Notes: generated by a model not told the origin, from the sequence alone. A DNA stretch of 64,000 bases from Rhodotorula mucilaginosa (GCA_034406715.1 CP137869.1:1054001-1118000); one strand, 5' to 3'; counted from the stretch's first letter, positions 20,399 through 33,500 are shown. Program-made: numbers and translations.

Positions 20399-22972
20399 CT
20401 ATTCAAGGTCCAAGGCCGGCCAGCGACCCGAAAAGGTAAACGCCCCTTCTCGACTTCCCCTGCAAATCGCGTCGCAGCCCGGAAGCTTCTCGAGTTGGCG
20501 ACAAGGCTGGACACCGTCGAGTACTCCGGGGAGCTGCCATCCCTGCCAGTGCTGTTCTTTCGGCGGAGGATGGTCAAAGTTGATGAGCTTGATGGTCGGT
20601 GCGCGAGCAGTCGAGAAGCGCTCGGAGCGCAAGAGGCTCAAGAAGGAGACGAGCGAGGACACGTGGCGCATGTCTGTAGTACGGGTCAGCGACTCCTTCA
20701 ATAAACCGCGTGTAAGTGAAACGGGGACGCACCGACTTCGACGACGTCGTTGAGCCGCACTACCTTTTCCCGCCGCTGAGCAAGCTCTTCTTCGGAGAAA
20801 GCCACATCTGCTCGGAGACGAGACCGAGTGGCGGCGCCGCCGCGTTCGTCATCGTCATCGCTCTGCCCGAGAACGCTCCTGCCCATGAGTTCGGCGGCGG
20901 CCGCGCGCACGTAGTTAGGCTCGAGGATTTCGACTTCAAGGCTTTCGGCGAAATGAGGTAGGGCGAAGGCATTGTGGATCGGACGCGTAATATGCGAAGG
21001 TTTGAGATCCGTCGCGTTGAGGTCCAGGAAAGTCGCGTGCGAAGGCGGGAGGACAGAACGATGCGTGTAGTATCTGCGCGCGTACAGGTGGAGAGTCTGC
21101 GTCATGCGGGCCGTGAAACGCGGCACAGGTAGGGCTTACGCTGCCGTGAGTAAGATCTTGAGCATCTGCGTAACGACTTCTTGCGAGCCTGAAAGGCGCT
21201 CTATGGTGATCATTGGCGGGGGCGCGGTGTAGTAATCCTCGAGGTCCGGCCAGAAACCCTGCGAGAACCCCATCAGTTTCGCTGGGAGGATTTGCATAAG
21301 GGCTCGAATGCTCACTTGAGACTTCGCTGCGTATACTTTGGTCGGAGTATCGTCCCCGCAGGTCATGTGAAGAAACTGAGAGGCAGGCAGACAGGTAGAC
21401 ACCTTCGCCGTGAGCATGCCGCAATGATCAACCGACAGGGAGTGGAATTACTGACCACAGACTGGTCTCGTGCGACATAAGGTCGATCAATATCGAAGTG
21501 ATGCGCGCGAAAGATGTTGTCGTCGAGGACGTGCACTCGCAGACCGTTCTTGGCGACGAAGTCGCTCCGTACTGGCTTTTCGTCGGGGTTGCGTCCATCC
21601 GCCCAAGCCCGCAGTTCTTCTGTACCGAGGACCTGCAGCAACGTGCCTTCAGTTCTGGGGGAATCCCGTCGGAAGCAAGGCCCCGGTCGACATGGACACA
21701 CCTCGTTGAAGCGGTTCTGGTCGCGGCTGACGGACTCTAAATCTCGCCGTAATACTTCCGCCCACGCGTCCGCCGTCACTTGAGATTGTCGTAGCCACAT
21801 CCAGCCCGTGTTGATGTGGTTCCAAGCATTATTTTCCGACGCGACAAGGTCGTACGAGCCGTTCATGAAGGGTTCCACGTACAGATACGGGTCGCTATGA
21901 AAGCAAAAGAAGCGTCAGGAGGTCCTTCATCCTATGTAGTGGAGGGCATTCAAGATCAGGCGCTCACTAGCGGAAGTTGACGTCCGCGTCCACAAAGAAG
22001 AGGTCTCGATGCGGCAAGACTTCGATGAAAGCTGCGGCGAAGAGGCTGAATGAGTATCGCAAAAGTTCGTCTTGCTGAGAGAGAGCTTCTCCACGCACTC
22101 GCAAGTTTAGGCCAAGTAGATGGTCTGCAGATGAGCCCGCATTCGTCAGAGACAGGCCTTGGTGGGAGAGCTGACGCAAACGCAGAACAGCAAGCGGCAG
22201 CTTACAAGATCTGCAGCAGGTAGCCACATTGTAGCACGTGTGAGCTTTCCGAACTCAAACGGCAGAAAGAAAACGAACACACCTTTTCCGGACGATTGTG
22301 CAAGTAGCCGCCGTAGGCGTAACCTCCTCCCGCATCCTTCCCGTAAGCGTTCTTGTATTGTCCGACCACATCAATGCACTCTTCGTCCAGACACAAGACG
22401 ACGAGTCGTGTCTCTTTCGCCCCGCCTGTTCGCCGGCCGTAGCGGACCCTCCTCTCGGCGTTCAACTGCTCAAGGAAGGCGTGCATGGCTGCGCTGCCTG
22501 TCCGAGCCCAGCGCGCATCCGCCATCGTGATCCAGACATGGTACCGAGAGGAAGATGGTGGTCCAAACTGCGAGTCGAGGTAAGCCCGTAGCGAGACGGA
22601 CGGCTCGGTAGATCCGGCGAGAGGAGCAAAGAGTCCAGCTCTTGGCGTTCCGTCGGGCGCTTCCTTCGGCTCGCTCGGAGCTGCCGACAAGCTGGCCCAA
22701 GATGCTGCTCGTTCGGACGTGTACGCGGACGTGTGCGCATCGAGTCGGAGGATGAACGGCGTCGAGACGATGAGGACGCCGACGAGAGCAAGCGACAAAA
22801 GGACCTTGCGAGACCGACTCATCGGGACCTTGACATGTCGAACAGGAGGGCTATAGTCCTCCGGCGCGAGCGAGGTGTTGCCGGGCGACGCTACGTGCGA
22901 ACGCCAAGATGTCGGAAGGGCCGAGTAGCGATCTGGGGAGAACAAGGTGCGGAGCATGCGCGAGTCGCTCAC
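20399..22972 (-). CDS. Golgi-type glycosyltransferase, GT77-like
   Basis: This is a type II membrane protein. A short cytosolic tail (MSDSRMLRTL...SRSRK) is followed by one anchor (VLLSLALVGVLIVSTPFIL, near residue 60), then a lumenal catalytic domain. Features of the nucleotide-diphospho-sugar transferase family (Pfam PF03407) are present: an early 'VWITMADARWA', the metal-binding DxD as DLFFVDADVNF (coding bases 21990-21979), an acceptor-side 'NTGWMWLRQS', and 'SRDQNRFNEV'. It probably transfers a sugar (galactose, arabinose or xylose in the family) to a glycoprotein or glycolipid. Several introns are present; the last exon region gives TIKLINFDHPPP and ends at 20399. Exact exon joins were not all worked out, and the donor sugar cannot be told from sequence. 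Confidence 0.75.
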
Positions 22973-23287
22973 GTCGGTGGCGAAGACGTCGCCGCCCGCG
23001 GGCTTGCTCTAGGCTCGAGCGTGAGAGGCAAGACGAGCAGGAGCGGACTTGCTGGCGGTCGGATGATCGCTGATGCGAGCTTGGCAGACGTAAGCCTGAG
23101 CGTGATCACATCCGGCCCCGGAGAACAAAGTCCGGAAAGTGGTGCGGCGGCCCGGAAAAAAAGGTTGCGGGCACGTGCCGACAAAACGGCGTCACTCGCG
23201 GACCGACAAAGTCTGCGCGATGGTGCTGCAGGCCTCGCTGCACTTCACAGAAGCAGCGCGGGTTGCAAGTCCGAAATCGAGTCCAAA

Positions 23288-25617
23288 TTACTGCCGAGGC
23301 GGAGGCTCGTCTACACGCTCCTCGCCAACATAGGCCGCCACCTTCGAAAAGAAGAATGGCTTGGATGGGCGAATCGGCACTTCCTCAACTTCGAGCGTGC
23401 GCCGGTTTTCTGTGGCAAGAGAGACCATGACGAGCTTGTTCCTGGCGGAGGTGGAAAGGGTCAGAACGGAGACATGGATACTTTCCCTGCAGCACCGCAG
23501 GGCTTCATTGGTTGTGGCGAGCCTGAACCCGGGGCGCAGGTCTGCCCAGTTCCGTCCACTCACATCTTGCCTCGCGCAGTTGACTTGAGATCGAGCGACA
23601 TCCGGAAGCTGTACTTCTTGCGGTCGTCCGGAATGCTCGGGTCTTCCAGTCCCCAAAGGTCGATCCGGTTCCCTCGAAGTCGCCAGCGGCCAAACGAAAG
23701 TCCCGCCATGCGCAAGGTCGGGTTGAAGCGCCGGACTACCGTGCCGGGCGGGTCGGTCGTAAGGAGGGAGAGAACGAGGCCGTGGTGGTAGAAGCGGAGG
23801 TAGCGATAGAAAGTGACGAGATGCGTCGGGGCGTAGACGGACTGGACTTCGCCTCGGCGCAGGTACTGCGAGCAGGCGGCGTCATCAGCTATCGTTTCGG
23901 GGCGGACGACCGAAGCCAAAGGGACGAACCGTGACGACTGAAATGTACGTTCCGTCTAGTCGGATCCGGGGACTGCGAGCATATCAGACCTTCGGTCAGT
24001 GACTGCTGTGTCGTAAGCAGCTGTCAGACACAAAAAGCTCACTGCTCTATGTAGAAACGCCGCCAATCGTTCCCGTGCGACTTGACCAATCGCAAGGCGT
24101 TCTCCTCCCGGCTGATCTGCTGGGGCGGCACATACGTTCGCAGGCAGAGAGCTCTGGGGCCGCGAGAACGGCGTTGTCTGTGTCAGTATCATTGTGTGCA
24201 AGCGGTACAGATGAAAATGTCTAAAAGACTCGAGCTTACCGCCAAATACCCGAATCGAGCGTGACGACCCGCGCCGCTCTGCAGACCCTGGCGAACCGTT
24301 CGAGCCCTTCGACGTCCGACTTCCACTCTCGATCGACGTCTTCGAGTTCGAGCTCGAGCTCGAGTTGCTGCATCTCTTCGCGCAATGTTCGTTTGCGCGG
24401 CAGCCGTTTCGACTTGTGCGCTGGTAGCGGCGTCGCTGCAGGGTCGTCTGACGTAGTCGGCAGGCGCGGCGGTGGTAGCATCGAAGAGAGAACGAGATGC
24501 CGCAGGACAAGGAGGAGTACCTCGTACGGTAAACGGGCGAGCGGGAGAGGCTGCTCCTCGTCGGCAGGGATGAAGTGCAAAGCGGCAAGGGCTTCTTCCG
24601 GCGTCGCCGATGGCGTGACGGTGCCTTCCTGCGTCAAAGCTTTGTCACCGCGTGGAAGTGCCGAGACCGGTGCCTTGTTCGGACTTGTGGGCTGCGGAGC
24701 ATCGGGATGGGCACTTCCACCAGCTGTCCGGACGGTTGGCGGCGGTCGAACCCAGGGGTTTTCGGCGAATGACTTGAGGAGGCTGCGAAGAAGGAATGCC
24801 GTGCTGGAAGGATGGGTGCTATCGGCATCGGCGCGACCAGATTCACGTTGAGCCTCTTCCTTCGTCCGATGCTCCTGACGCGAGTCGTAGTCGGGGCCGA
24901 ATTGAAGTGTCCGCTCGAAGCGAAACTCGTGTGCGTCCTGGTGCTGCTGTGTTGAAGAACCGGCCTGCACTCTGGCATTTGGTTCTGCGCCCCGAGAGTG
25001 TTTTTGCGCCGCAACCGAAGCAAGGTGGTATGCCCTGTCGACATCCGGATCGAGTCGGAACGCCGAGCGATAGTTCACGAGGGCTATTCAGACGGCAACG
25101 GAATGACAATGAGCAACCAAGAAGGCGCATGTTGCCAGTCCGAGGAAGGGTAAGAGTCGAGAAGCTTACCATCCTGCATCCTCCCTTCGCGCTCGCTCGA
25201 GACGGCAAACTCGTACAGCTCGAGCGCCGACTTGGGCCTCGCCCGTTCACGCAGCTCGCGTTCCCGTTCGCGCTCTCGCTCGTGTTCTCGTTCGCGATCC
25301 GCTCGTTTCGCCGCCGAGTCCTTCGCTCGCGGCGACGCTTCCAAGTCGACCGCCTCGATCTGCTCGGCCAGCCGGTCCGTGTCTGCATCGATCGAGACTC
25401 TCTTGGCCCTGTCTGGCGAACGTGCGAGCTCCAGCGGCGCTTCGAGCGGTTGATGATGTCGTTCGCTCTTCGATGTGGAGGCGGCGGCGACCGGAATCGA
25501 GGCTGCGGGTGCAGGCGGCAGCTGCCGCTTGCGCTCGGCTTCTTGCCGCCATTGCGCTCGGAAAGCAGCGAGCTCGTCCTCGAGCTCTGGCGCTGGAGCA
25601 GGCGCCGACGATGCCAT
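23288..25617 (-). CDS. HRT3: F-box protein, FBXO9 / Hrt3 type
   Basis: F-box proteins bring substrates to SCF ubiquitin ligases. The layout fits the FBXO9/Pof7/Hrt3 group: a charged N terminus with an ER-repeat helix (REREHERERERERELRER), one TPR-like repeat (ALELYEFAVSSEREGRMQD joined to ALVNYRSAFRLDPDVDRAYH), and the F-box (PLARLPYEVLLLVLRHLVL). The conserved C-terminal part then reads WRRFYIE, VSLVTFYRYLRFYHHGLVLSLLTTDPP-like, GRWRLRGNRIDLW, and after an intron MNKLVMVSL to the end. The start is the Met before ASSAPAPAPELEDELAAFRAQW. Long Pro/Ala/Ser-rich inserts lie between the TPR and F-box. The substrate is unknown. Confidence 0.85.
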
Positions 25618-25963
25618 GGTGGCTTCGAGGTCGAAGAGGAAGGTTGACTTGGTTTCGAGAGTGAAGAGGAGCACGGTCAAGCACCAGATGAAACAGGATG
25701 ACACGAGTCTGTTGGAGTTATACACTTCTCATCGTTACAGTCGAGGATGAATACGATCCGAAATGCGCGGGACTGCAGAGGAGGAAGAAGAAGGAAATCT
25801 ATGTTTGGTGGCGACGGATTGACAACATGCGGTCTGAAAAGCTCTAGGATTATGATCGCGTCTGCCCTGTATGCGAAATGATATGGGTATCTATGAGAGT
25901 TGTATAGTCGCCTCGCGGCTGCGCGGCAGGGTCGAGGAGGCCGGAGATCGCAATGCGATCCGA
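25618..25963. other. Gap between MFS and F-box genes
   Basis: 346 bp between the stop of the MFS gene and the start of the F-box gene, both on the minus strand. It is AT-richer than its surroundings and serves as 3' UTR of MFS... or, by direction, as promoter of the F-box gene's downstream neighbour only in part; no motif was recognised. Because transcription runs leftward, the sequence just right of 25617 is the F-box promoter, and that next to 25964 the MFS 3' UTR. Confidence 0.3.
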
Positions 25964-28506
25964 CTAGTCCATGACGACAGCGTTCTTCGACAAGGCGCGG
26001 ATGCGCTTGCCGTACTTGATGAGGATGAACGGCACAGGGATGAAGAGAGTACTGCACGGGCGAAGAACAAAACAGTCAGCGACGCAGTCGGGGGGACGAG
26101 AAGAGATCCAGGAGGACATACGCAAGACCGCCGAGGAGCGAAGACGCTCCGCCTGTTCCGAGGGTGTTGTACATCTGGGTCGCGAAGAGCGGGAACCCGG
26201 CACCGAAGCTGCGGGAAAGGTGGTTGGCAAGTCAGCGACGAAGGACTAGGGGAAAGGCGGGAAGCGGCACTCACGTGGATCGGATGACGGTGTTGATACT
26301 GAGAGCCGACGCAGCGTTCTGCAAGTCAAGACAAGTCGTCAGTTCACGAGTCGCCCAGCATATTGACAAGGTATGAGGAAAATAGCGAACCCAGAGATAG
26401 CAGTCGATCTGTTGCGGTTCAAAAGGTCAACAAGAAGCACAGAGCAATGCTTAGGACGACAGCTAAGACTTACAAGGTAGTTGAACCCGGTCAAGAAAAC
26501 GTAGAGAACGCAGAAGCCGAGGACAAAGACGGCCATGATCGGGGCCCAAATCGACACGCTCTCGTACTGGCCAGTCCAACCGAACCTGTACGAACACCCA
26601 AGAGTCAGATATCGGCGCATGATACACTCCTAGATTTCGCGACTGCGACTTACCAGAAGAAAGCGACCGCGAGGGCCGGCGCACTGATGAGGAGCGGCTT
26701 GAGGCGTTCCTCGGGCGGGACCATCTTACCGCCCAAGGCGTGGTGAATCTTCATGTATTTCGGGTTCCAGCTAAAGGCAGGCCAGAGAGTCAGGTTGGTG
26801 TTTCGGGTAAATTCGCGAGACAACTCGTGAAGTCGGACTCACTAGAAGAGGTAGCCGAGGACACCGGCGGCGCCACCGCTCAGGAGGGCGAGGAAGACGC
26901 AACCGCTCAGGCCAGCATTGAGGTGGTGGGTGCGCGAGAAGACGATCGGGATGGCTTCGAAGAGAAGGTACACGACGCCGTAGACGAGGGACATGTAGAG
27001 CGTGATGACCGCCAGCATCGGCTCTTGGAAGAACATGATGAACGGTTTCAGGACGGTCCGTTGGAGGACTGCCTTAACGCCGCTTTCCTGCTTATTGTCC
27101 AGATCGGCATGGTAGCGGTCGTCGCCCGTCTCCTTGCGAAGACGCTTCGCTTCGGCGGCCATCAGGACGGGGAGGTACGTTTCCGGGAGGAGGAAAATGA
27201 TGCCGATGCCGCAGGCACCAGCGAAGATCGTGAGGACCCAGAAGATCCACCTAAAGGATGTCCCGGTGACCTGCATGAAACCGGAGCAGATCGGTGCGAG
27301 GGCGGGTCCCGCTACAAAGGGAGGAGGCGGTCAGACGACGGAATTTCGCGAGATCGTAGCGCTCCGAGACTCACCGAAGGGCATGAGCGCAAAGATGGCC
27401 ATGGCATCACCACGGCGGTCAGGACCCCACAGATCGGCGATGATACCGCCCGAGTTGGTGAGCGGAGCCGCGGCGAAACAACCGCCGAGGAAGCGGAAGA
27501 CGATGAGCGAACCGATGTTGGGCGAGAGGGCGCATCCGACCTGGAAGCCTGTGAGTGGATCTCCATCCGTCAGTTATCGGTCGAGTAGACGGAGGGGTGG
27601 AAAAACAGAGGAGAGAGGGACCGACCAGTGTAGAACGGCCAGACGAAGAGGAAGATCAGGCGGCGACCGTATCGTTCCGACAGCGGTCCCCACAGCAGCG
27701 GTCCGACACAGTAGCCGGCGACAAAGATGGCAATGAGTAGCACGCCGACTTCTTCCGATACGTTGTAGTGCTCGATGATGGACGGGATCAAGCCCGAGGG
27801 CGCGGACGAGGCGAATGCTGCGGAGTTCAGGTTTCCCGTCAGTCCGTGGTTCCTCAGAGCACTTCAACGGATCTCCTCATACAACAGTGAAAGCCTGCTG
27901 TAGTGAATATGGAGCACCCGAGGGGCGAACTTACTTGCGTTGAGGACGAGCAATCCTGCGAATCCGGTCTGTTGTCGAAGGAAACGGCATTCGACGGATC
28001 ACAACGAGAGGTGCGGTCGCGACGGGAAGTGGAAAAGATGTGAAAGAGTTCAAGTTTAGCGAGTCAGCAAAGCGTGTTGGCGAGAGGAGGGCTCTGAACC
28101 GGCCTCCACTCCGTGCGAACCTCCGAAAAGAGAACGAGAGACGTACCAAGAACCACCGGTACGGCACGCTCCAGGTGTGCGGGTGCAAGTGCATACGGCC
28201 TTTCGGCGTTACGTGGAACGGGTCCTCCTCGACCTTTGTAACCGCTTCTTTGCCGGCCGGCGCCTGATCGGCATCTTCGACGTCGTCTTCGTCGGTCGCA
28301 TCGTTGTCGGCCGAGCCTTGCTCCTCGGCCTTGAGTTGGTTGCGCAGATCGCCCTTCTCGAGATCTTGGACGTCGCGGTCAGCCAGAGTCTGCGCAGACT
28401 GCGATGACTGGGAGCGAGCCGGTGACGGTGCTCGGACGGAGATGGACATGTTGGTTGACGTCGTGTCCGTCGAGATTGGGTCGTGCGTATGCGCTGGGTC
28501 AAGCAC
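25964..28506 (-). CDS. MFS transporter, DHA1 (polyamine/drug) type
   Basis: Twelve-span proton-coupled exporter family; fungal members export polyamines or drugs (Tpo1/Flu1-like). The N terminus is cytosolic, Ser/Gln/Asp-rich and acidic. Family signs are 'LLWGPLSERYGRR' between spans 2 and 3 (motif A), 'ALAPICSGFM' near span 5, and 'FLLPETYLPVLM' at the start of the central loop, as in DHA1 proteins. The loop carries LRKETGDDRYHADLD; the second half starts TVLKPFIMFFQEP. The C terminus is short and basic (KYGKRIRALSKNAVV). The many introns include one that isolates a 34-nt exon (TGFAGLLVLNA). Two in-frame starts are possible, 28506 and 28449. It is divergent from mitochondrial IF3. The substrate is not deducible. 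Confidence 0.85.
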
Positions 28507-29133
28507 AGCACAGTCGTATAGCCTCGGGATTGAGCACGAGTGTAAGCACAGATGGTCACCGGCAAGAGGAGAGGAGAGGGAGCGCTAGCGAGGACGTTTG
28601 GTCAGCTCGTAGCTGAATTTGGCTGTGAGCTCCAGCGCATCGGCGGACGGAGCGCGCTGGCGTTGAAGCTCCACCTGACCTCCGCCGAAACTTCCGCTCG
28701 AGACGGAGCTCTGGCGGCGGGACCTTTCGCAGTCGCATCCGAGAACACGACGAGCTACTGGACTATACTTTGAGCTCCAGTTCAGGCTATACTGTCCGTC
28801 TGGTCCTCTCCGATGCACTGTAGCGCTGGCGGTGGCGTTTTCGGCCTCCACACTGACGTCCGCCGCGACGGCCGATCTCGCGGATCGCGGCACGGCTTCG
28901 GCACCACGTGGCGCACGATCGTCCGCGCGCGTTGCTTAGTCAGGAATCAGGATGCCATACGCACGTCGGAGCTTGAATCTTTCTGCGCTCAAGGCGTCCT
29001 CATGTAGCTATGTACGAACAGGCAAGCTCTCTTCGAATGTGTGTGAAATTCCAGCCAAAGTCCGCGTAGATAACCTCATCTGCTTGCGACCGCTTCTCCG
29101 CTTTCAAACATCCTCCCCTCGGACGACGGCAAC
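28507..29133. promoter_or_regulatory. Divergent promoter, MFS / mitochondrial IF3
   Basis: 627 bp, no coding sequence supported. A palindrome-like CACGTG lies near 28906 (ccacgtggcgc). The right part is CT-rich, like the leaders of other genes here. Confidence 0.35.
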
Positions 29134-29856
29134 ATGCTTGCAAATCGCGTGAGCTCAATCGTGCGTTCCGTCGCGTTCACGAATGCCAGTCGCAGCTGCG
29201 GCGAGTGCGCCGTCGCGGCGACTGCTTCTCCCATTCGCGTGACCACCGGTGCCTCGCCGCGCCGCTCCATCTCGTCGACGCCGAGTCTGTGGGCCGCTCC
29301 ACGCACGCCCGAACCCGTGAAGAAGGTGTCTAAGGTGCTGCGAGACGAAGACATCCCGTTCAAGACGGTCATCCTCGTCGACCCGACGACCAAGGCGCTC
29401 CTCCCTCCCGCGACTCTGTCCTCCCTACTCGGCTCGCTCGACCGGACTCGCTTCCTGATCCAGTTGGCCGACGCGTCTCAGGATCCGCCGATCTGCCGCA
29501 TTGTCGACAAGAAGGAGGAGTATGCCAAATCGCGAGAACGGCACGCCAAGGCCAAGGAGCGCGCCGCCGCCGGAGGAGGCGTCGCCGGTCCGCCCAAGGA
29601 GGTGCACCTGACCTGGGGTACGACGAGCCACGACCTCGAACACAAGCTCAAGAAAGGAAAGGACCTCCTCGCCAAGGGCCACCGGGTTGCCGTCTGCCTC
29701 GCGAGGAAGAAGGGCGCACCCGAAGTCAGCCAGGATGTCCGCAGGCAGGTCCTGAAGCAGATCGAGCAGAGTCTGGAAGGGCACGGGACGACCACCGGCG
29801 CACCGACGAAAAAGCTGGACGTTGTCATGCTCGAGTTTGTGCCCGTCAAACGGTGA
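29134..29856 (+). CDS. AIM23: Mitochondrial translation initiation factor IF-3
   Basis: A single exon of 240 aa. IF3 keeps the small mitochondrial ribosomal subunit free and checks start-codon pairing. The N terminus is rich in Arg, Ser and Ala with few acids (MLANRVSSIVRSVAFTNASR), as in a matrix-targeting signal, with a likely cleavage region near RRSISSTPSLWA. The IF3 core then follows: VLRDEDIPFKTVILVD, PPICRIVDKKEEY, and the C-terminal domain KEVHLTWGTTSHDLEHKLKKG. No frame breaks are present. Being intronless it stands out among its neighbours. It begins opposite the MFS gene. Fungal IF3 is often very diverged, but this one is easy to recognise. Confidence 0.9.
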   Translation: MLANRVSSIVRSVAFTNASRSCGECAVAATASPIRVTTGASPRRSISSTPSLWAAPRTPEPVKKVSKVLRDEDIPFKTVILVDPTTKALLPPATLSSLLGSLDRTRFLIQLADASQDPPICRIVDKKEEYAKSRERHAKAKERAAAGGGVAGPPKEVHLTWGTTSHDLEHKLKKGKDLLAKGHRVAVCLARKKGAPEVSQDVRRQVLKQIEQSLEGHGTTTGAPTKKLDVVMLEFVPVKR

Positions 29857-30571
29857 CCCGGCGCCCCCCTTTTTCCCGTGCGTGCTGTCCTCGCGCGTGC
29901 TTTATCAAGCCGCACACCCCATCCGACTCACACACCTGTTCAAGACAGCAGCAAGCGCCAAACTTGTACAAATCGCAGTCCAGAATCGAGCCGTCGACCA
30001 TTGCAATCATCGCATTTTACCGCAGACCAGACGCCTCCTCCTTTTCGATCCGCCTCGTGGCGCGTGTCAAGACCGACGCAGCATGGCAGCAGTATAGCGA
30101 ACACCCTCTGAGCAGATCTTGTCTTGCAAGCGAGCCTGCACTGGGCACAGACGAGCCTTTTTGACTTTGCGCTTGCGAGAAGAGGGCGCATATGCGTGCT
30201 CGAGACCGTTGGAGCGACCTGCGCTGGCTAGTCCAGAAATTGTGCGAGTCTATTCGAGCCATCTCGCAGGCTACACAAAAGCTTAGAGCGTGTTTTTCCG
30301 GCGTCCGACTTTTTGATCGCCGAGACTGAATTGGTGCGCGCGCATGCGTTCGCGTTGTCGGTCTCTCTTCGATCGCACGACTCTGTTGGACTGCGTACAG
30401 CTGAAGGGAGACACTACATAGGCCAACAATCGACCTGCGCCTCATGCGCTGATTGCGCGCCCCTTCCCACACCCGCGACGACCGACACAAACTCTCGCCT
30501 CCGGATCGTTCAACATTACCGACGAGTGACGCTCCGCAACCTCGAAGCGCTTGGGAGACGCTCGCAGCAGC
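29857..30571. other. Gap before MPS1
   Basis: 715 bp holding the IF3 3' UTR and the MPS1 promoter and leader. It shows no coding signal that survives inspection and no RNA gene. Confidence 0.4.
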
Positions 30572-33500
30572 ATGTCGACCGGTCCATCTACACCCTCGAG
30601 CGGCGCCAAGGGCGCCAACGCCCTCGGCCGCTTCCTGAACAAGTTGCGAACGCCTTCGTCCGGCGACTCGCCTTCGAGCAACGGCAACGTCGCTCACGAC
30701 GAGCCGCAGCGGCCTCCGTCGCGCTCGAGCTCGCCGTTCGGGTCTCTCATGGGACGCAGGAGCAGCAGCAGGGCATCCGTGCGCACCCTCGACAGTGCGC
30801 ACCCCGGCGCTTCCGCCCCGTTGCCGCCGTTCCCAGCGTCGCTCAACGCGAGCTCTCTCAGTCTCGCTTCAAAGTATCCGAGCCTCGACGCCCAGGATGA
30901 CGCAGATCTGTCGTTCCCCGAATTCGAGACGAACCCTTTCGGGCTAAGCCCGTCTTCGACATCGCTCGCGTCGACTTCCTCTGCAGCGGCCGCCGCCGGA
31001 GGAGGTCCCTTCGGCGAAGCGACTTTGCAGCCACGGCCGCCGACAACTCGGCCGGGCACCTCTTTGTCGACGAGGAGTCGCTCTGATACGGTGGATCCCG
31101 ACCGTGCAGCGCTTGCGCGCGGTTGGCCTGGCTCGCTGTCGACTAGCACGAGCGCGAACGCGACGAACCCGTCGAAGGAATCACTCGGCATGTCCAGCCG
31201 CTCGTTGGGCAAGTCCCTCCTCGGCAAGCGGAAAGAGGCCGCTGGCCAGGAGGAGACCGCTGCGGAAGGCACCCAAAAGGTGCGTGCAGGCTTTCTCAAT
31301 TCCCGTCGGGAGAACCGAACTGACATCAAATCTCGCGATTGGCAGTCGACTTCTCGCCTTCCATCGACGCGCCTGACTTCAGACGACCCGCTGAGGGCTT
31401 TCGCGACGACTACGCCTGGGGTCGGGCGCGAAGCCTTGTCCTCGTCGACTGCCTCCACCGACCCGCGCCGTCTGTTTGGTGCGGCTAGATCGACCGGTAC
31501 AACCGGCATGCGACGGGCACGCCGAGTCGTCCAGACTGCTCAACCTGCTCCGAGCCCCGACGAGAACGTGTCGACTCCAGAGAGCCAGGGCACTTTGGCG
31601 GATTCGGAACGCAGCGCGACGAGCGCGAGCGCTGGCGACGGCGGCGGGGGAAGCGATGACAGCCCCGTCTTGGCGCCAGAACCAGTCGCTGTGAGATCGA
31701 GTCGCGAGCCCTGTACGTCTATGACCCAGTTACTGTCGCCATCCCGAGTGGGTCCTGACCCGGTATGGCTCAACAACAGCCTCCGAGCCGAATGCTTTTC
31801 GCAAGTCGGCGTCTGCCGGGACGAACGCTGGTCCCGCGCCATCTGCTCCGATGCAGCCTCGTCCGCCCATCTCTCCGAACGCGCACGGTCGCTCTCGGTC
31901 CGAGCTGCCTCCTTCGTCGCCGCGAATGGTGGCGCCGATCGAGCGAAACGCATCGACCGTCACCATCAACAGCCGTGATCCCGGGACATCGGTGTCGTCG
32001 GCGTCGGAGCGCTGCCAAGAGGAAAGCGTCACGTCGCCGCCTGAAGCAGGAGGCTCGGCGGGTTCGGCCTCGTTGTACCTGTCTCGCGGCCGGACGCAGC
32101 CCTCAGCAACGTCTGGCTCGCAGCAACCCCTCGGCAGCACTGCGTTCCGGAACCGCTTCCTGAACAGCAGCTCTACTTCGTCCCTCTCTTCGGCCACCAA
32201 CTCGCCCGAACTCGGCTCCATCTCGCACCTTTCGACCTCGAGCTCGGCAACGTCCGCCAACCCGACGCCTCCGAACGCGAATGCCCCGGCTGGACCGGCG
32301 CAGCCGGTCGCTGGAGGCGGCTTCAAGCTAGCGCCGCTCGGCAGCAAGACTGGGCTGAGTCGCAAACCCTCGATCTCGATGCTATCGGCCGTTGCGGAGG
32401 ATCGTCATGCGCCTGCGCCTGCGGCTCGCCAGACTGGCGTAGTTGACACGCGCTACGATCCTCTCCGGGACCGCACGGTCAAGCCGACGATCGCGACAGA
32501 ATCAACTCACCCCAATGCCGACGAGCGCCGTGCTTCTCCATCGCGAGAGAGCGAGGGAATGGTCCCCTACGCTCATCGTCGAACCGCCTCTCGAACGATC
32601 GGTCCTGGCGATTCGAGCGTGATGAGCGAGGCGATGTCGACTGGGAGCGGTACTCATGGCGGTACGACGACGCTCGTCAACACGGCGAATGGCGGCGGCT
32701 CGCTCAAGCGGAGCAACAGCGAGACCGTCACACAAGGTCTGATGGGCCCACCCGTCACTCGCCCCGCTTCGGGCATGTCGCTCTACCGTGATGAGCCGGT
32801 ACAGCAGCCTCCAACTCGCCCTGCAGTCGCGCGCGTCCCGTCTGGACGGCAAGTCCTCGCCGAACGACCCACTGTAGCCGAGGTCCACGTGCCCGAGCCG
32901 GCACAGGAGTCGTACCACCCCGGTCAAGCGGATCAGCAGCAGCAGCAGCCGCTGCCGCCAAGCTTCCAGCCGTATCACGATGAGAATGCCTACGACTCTC
33001 GCGCCCCTTACGGTCTACCAGACGGACCGCTTCCTCCTCCTCCGCCCTCCACCTCACTTCCGCAGCAGTCGGGGCACCGACCGGTTCTGGCGGAAGTCAA
33101 CCGAGGATACGCTCAGCCGCAGGCGCCGTCCACCCAGCAGCGTACCGCCGCACCTTTGTACGGTCTGCAGACCGCGCAAAAGACCGGTGGCGAGTATCAG
33201 ATGCCGCTGCGAGACCGGTCGCCCGGTCTGGCGGAAGCGACCCCGAGTGCGACGGTCCAGCAAGGTCATTATCAGAGCCAGCAGGCGTACCAGCAGCGGC
33301 AGCAACAGCAGATGCAGCACGCACCGCAGTATCAGCAGCAGCAGCAACCCACGCAGATGCAGGCTCCTGGGGTGTCGTTCGCTCCGGCACCGGAACAGCC
33401 GACTGTCGAGCGCAAGATGTCAAAGCCCATCATCGTGAGTGGCTCGAGCCTCACTGTTCGCTGCGGCGACACTGCTCGCTCTTGCTGACGTGCATCCTGA

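Noticed and set aside
22733-23791. 352-codon plus-strand frame
   Set aside because: Antisense to the glycosyltransferase start and F-box end; composition is Arg/Gly-rich and it matches no family.
25618-25963. Possible extra gene in the gap between MFS and F-box
   Set aside because: The open frames are short continuations of the flanking exons' shadows; the gap is simply F-box promoter on its left side and MFS 3' UTR on its right side.
26740-27588. 282-codon plus-strand frame
   Set aside because: Antisense to MFS membrane spans; acidic low-complexity sequence produced by the opposite strand.
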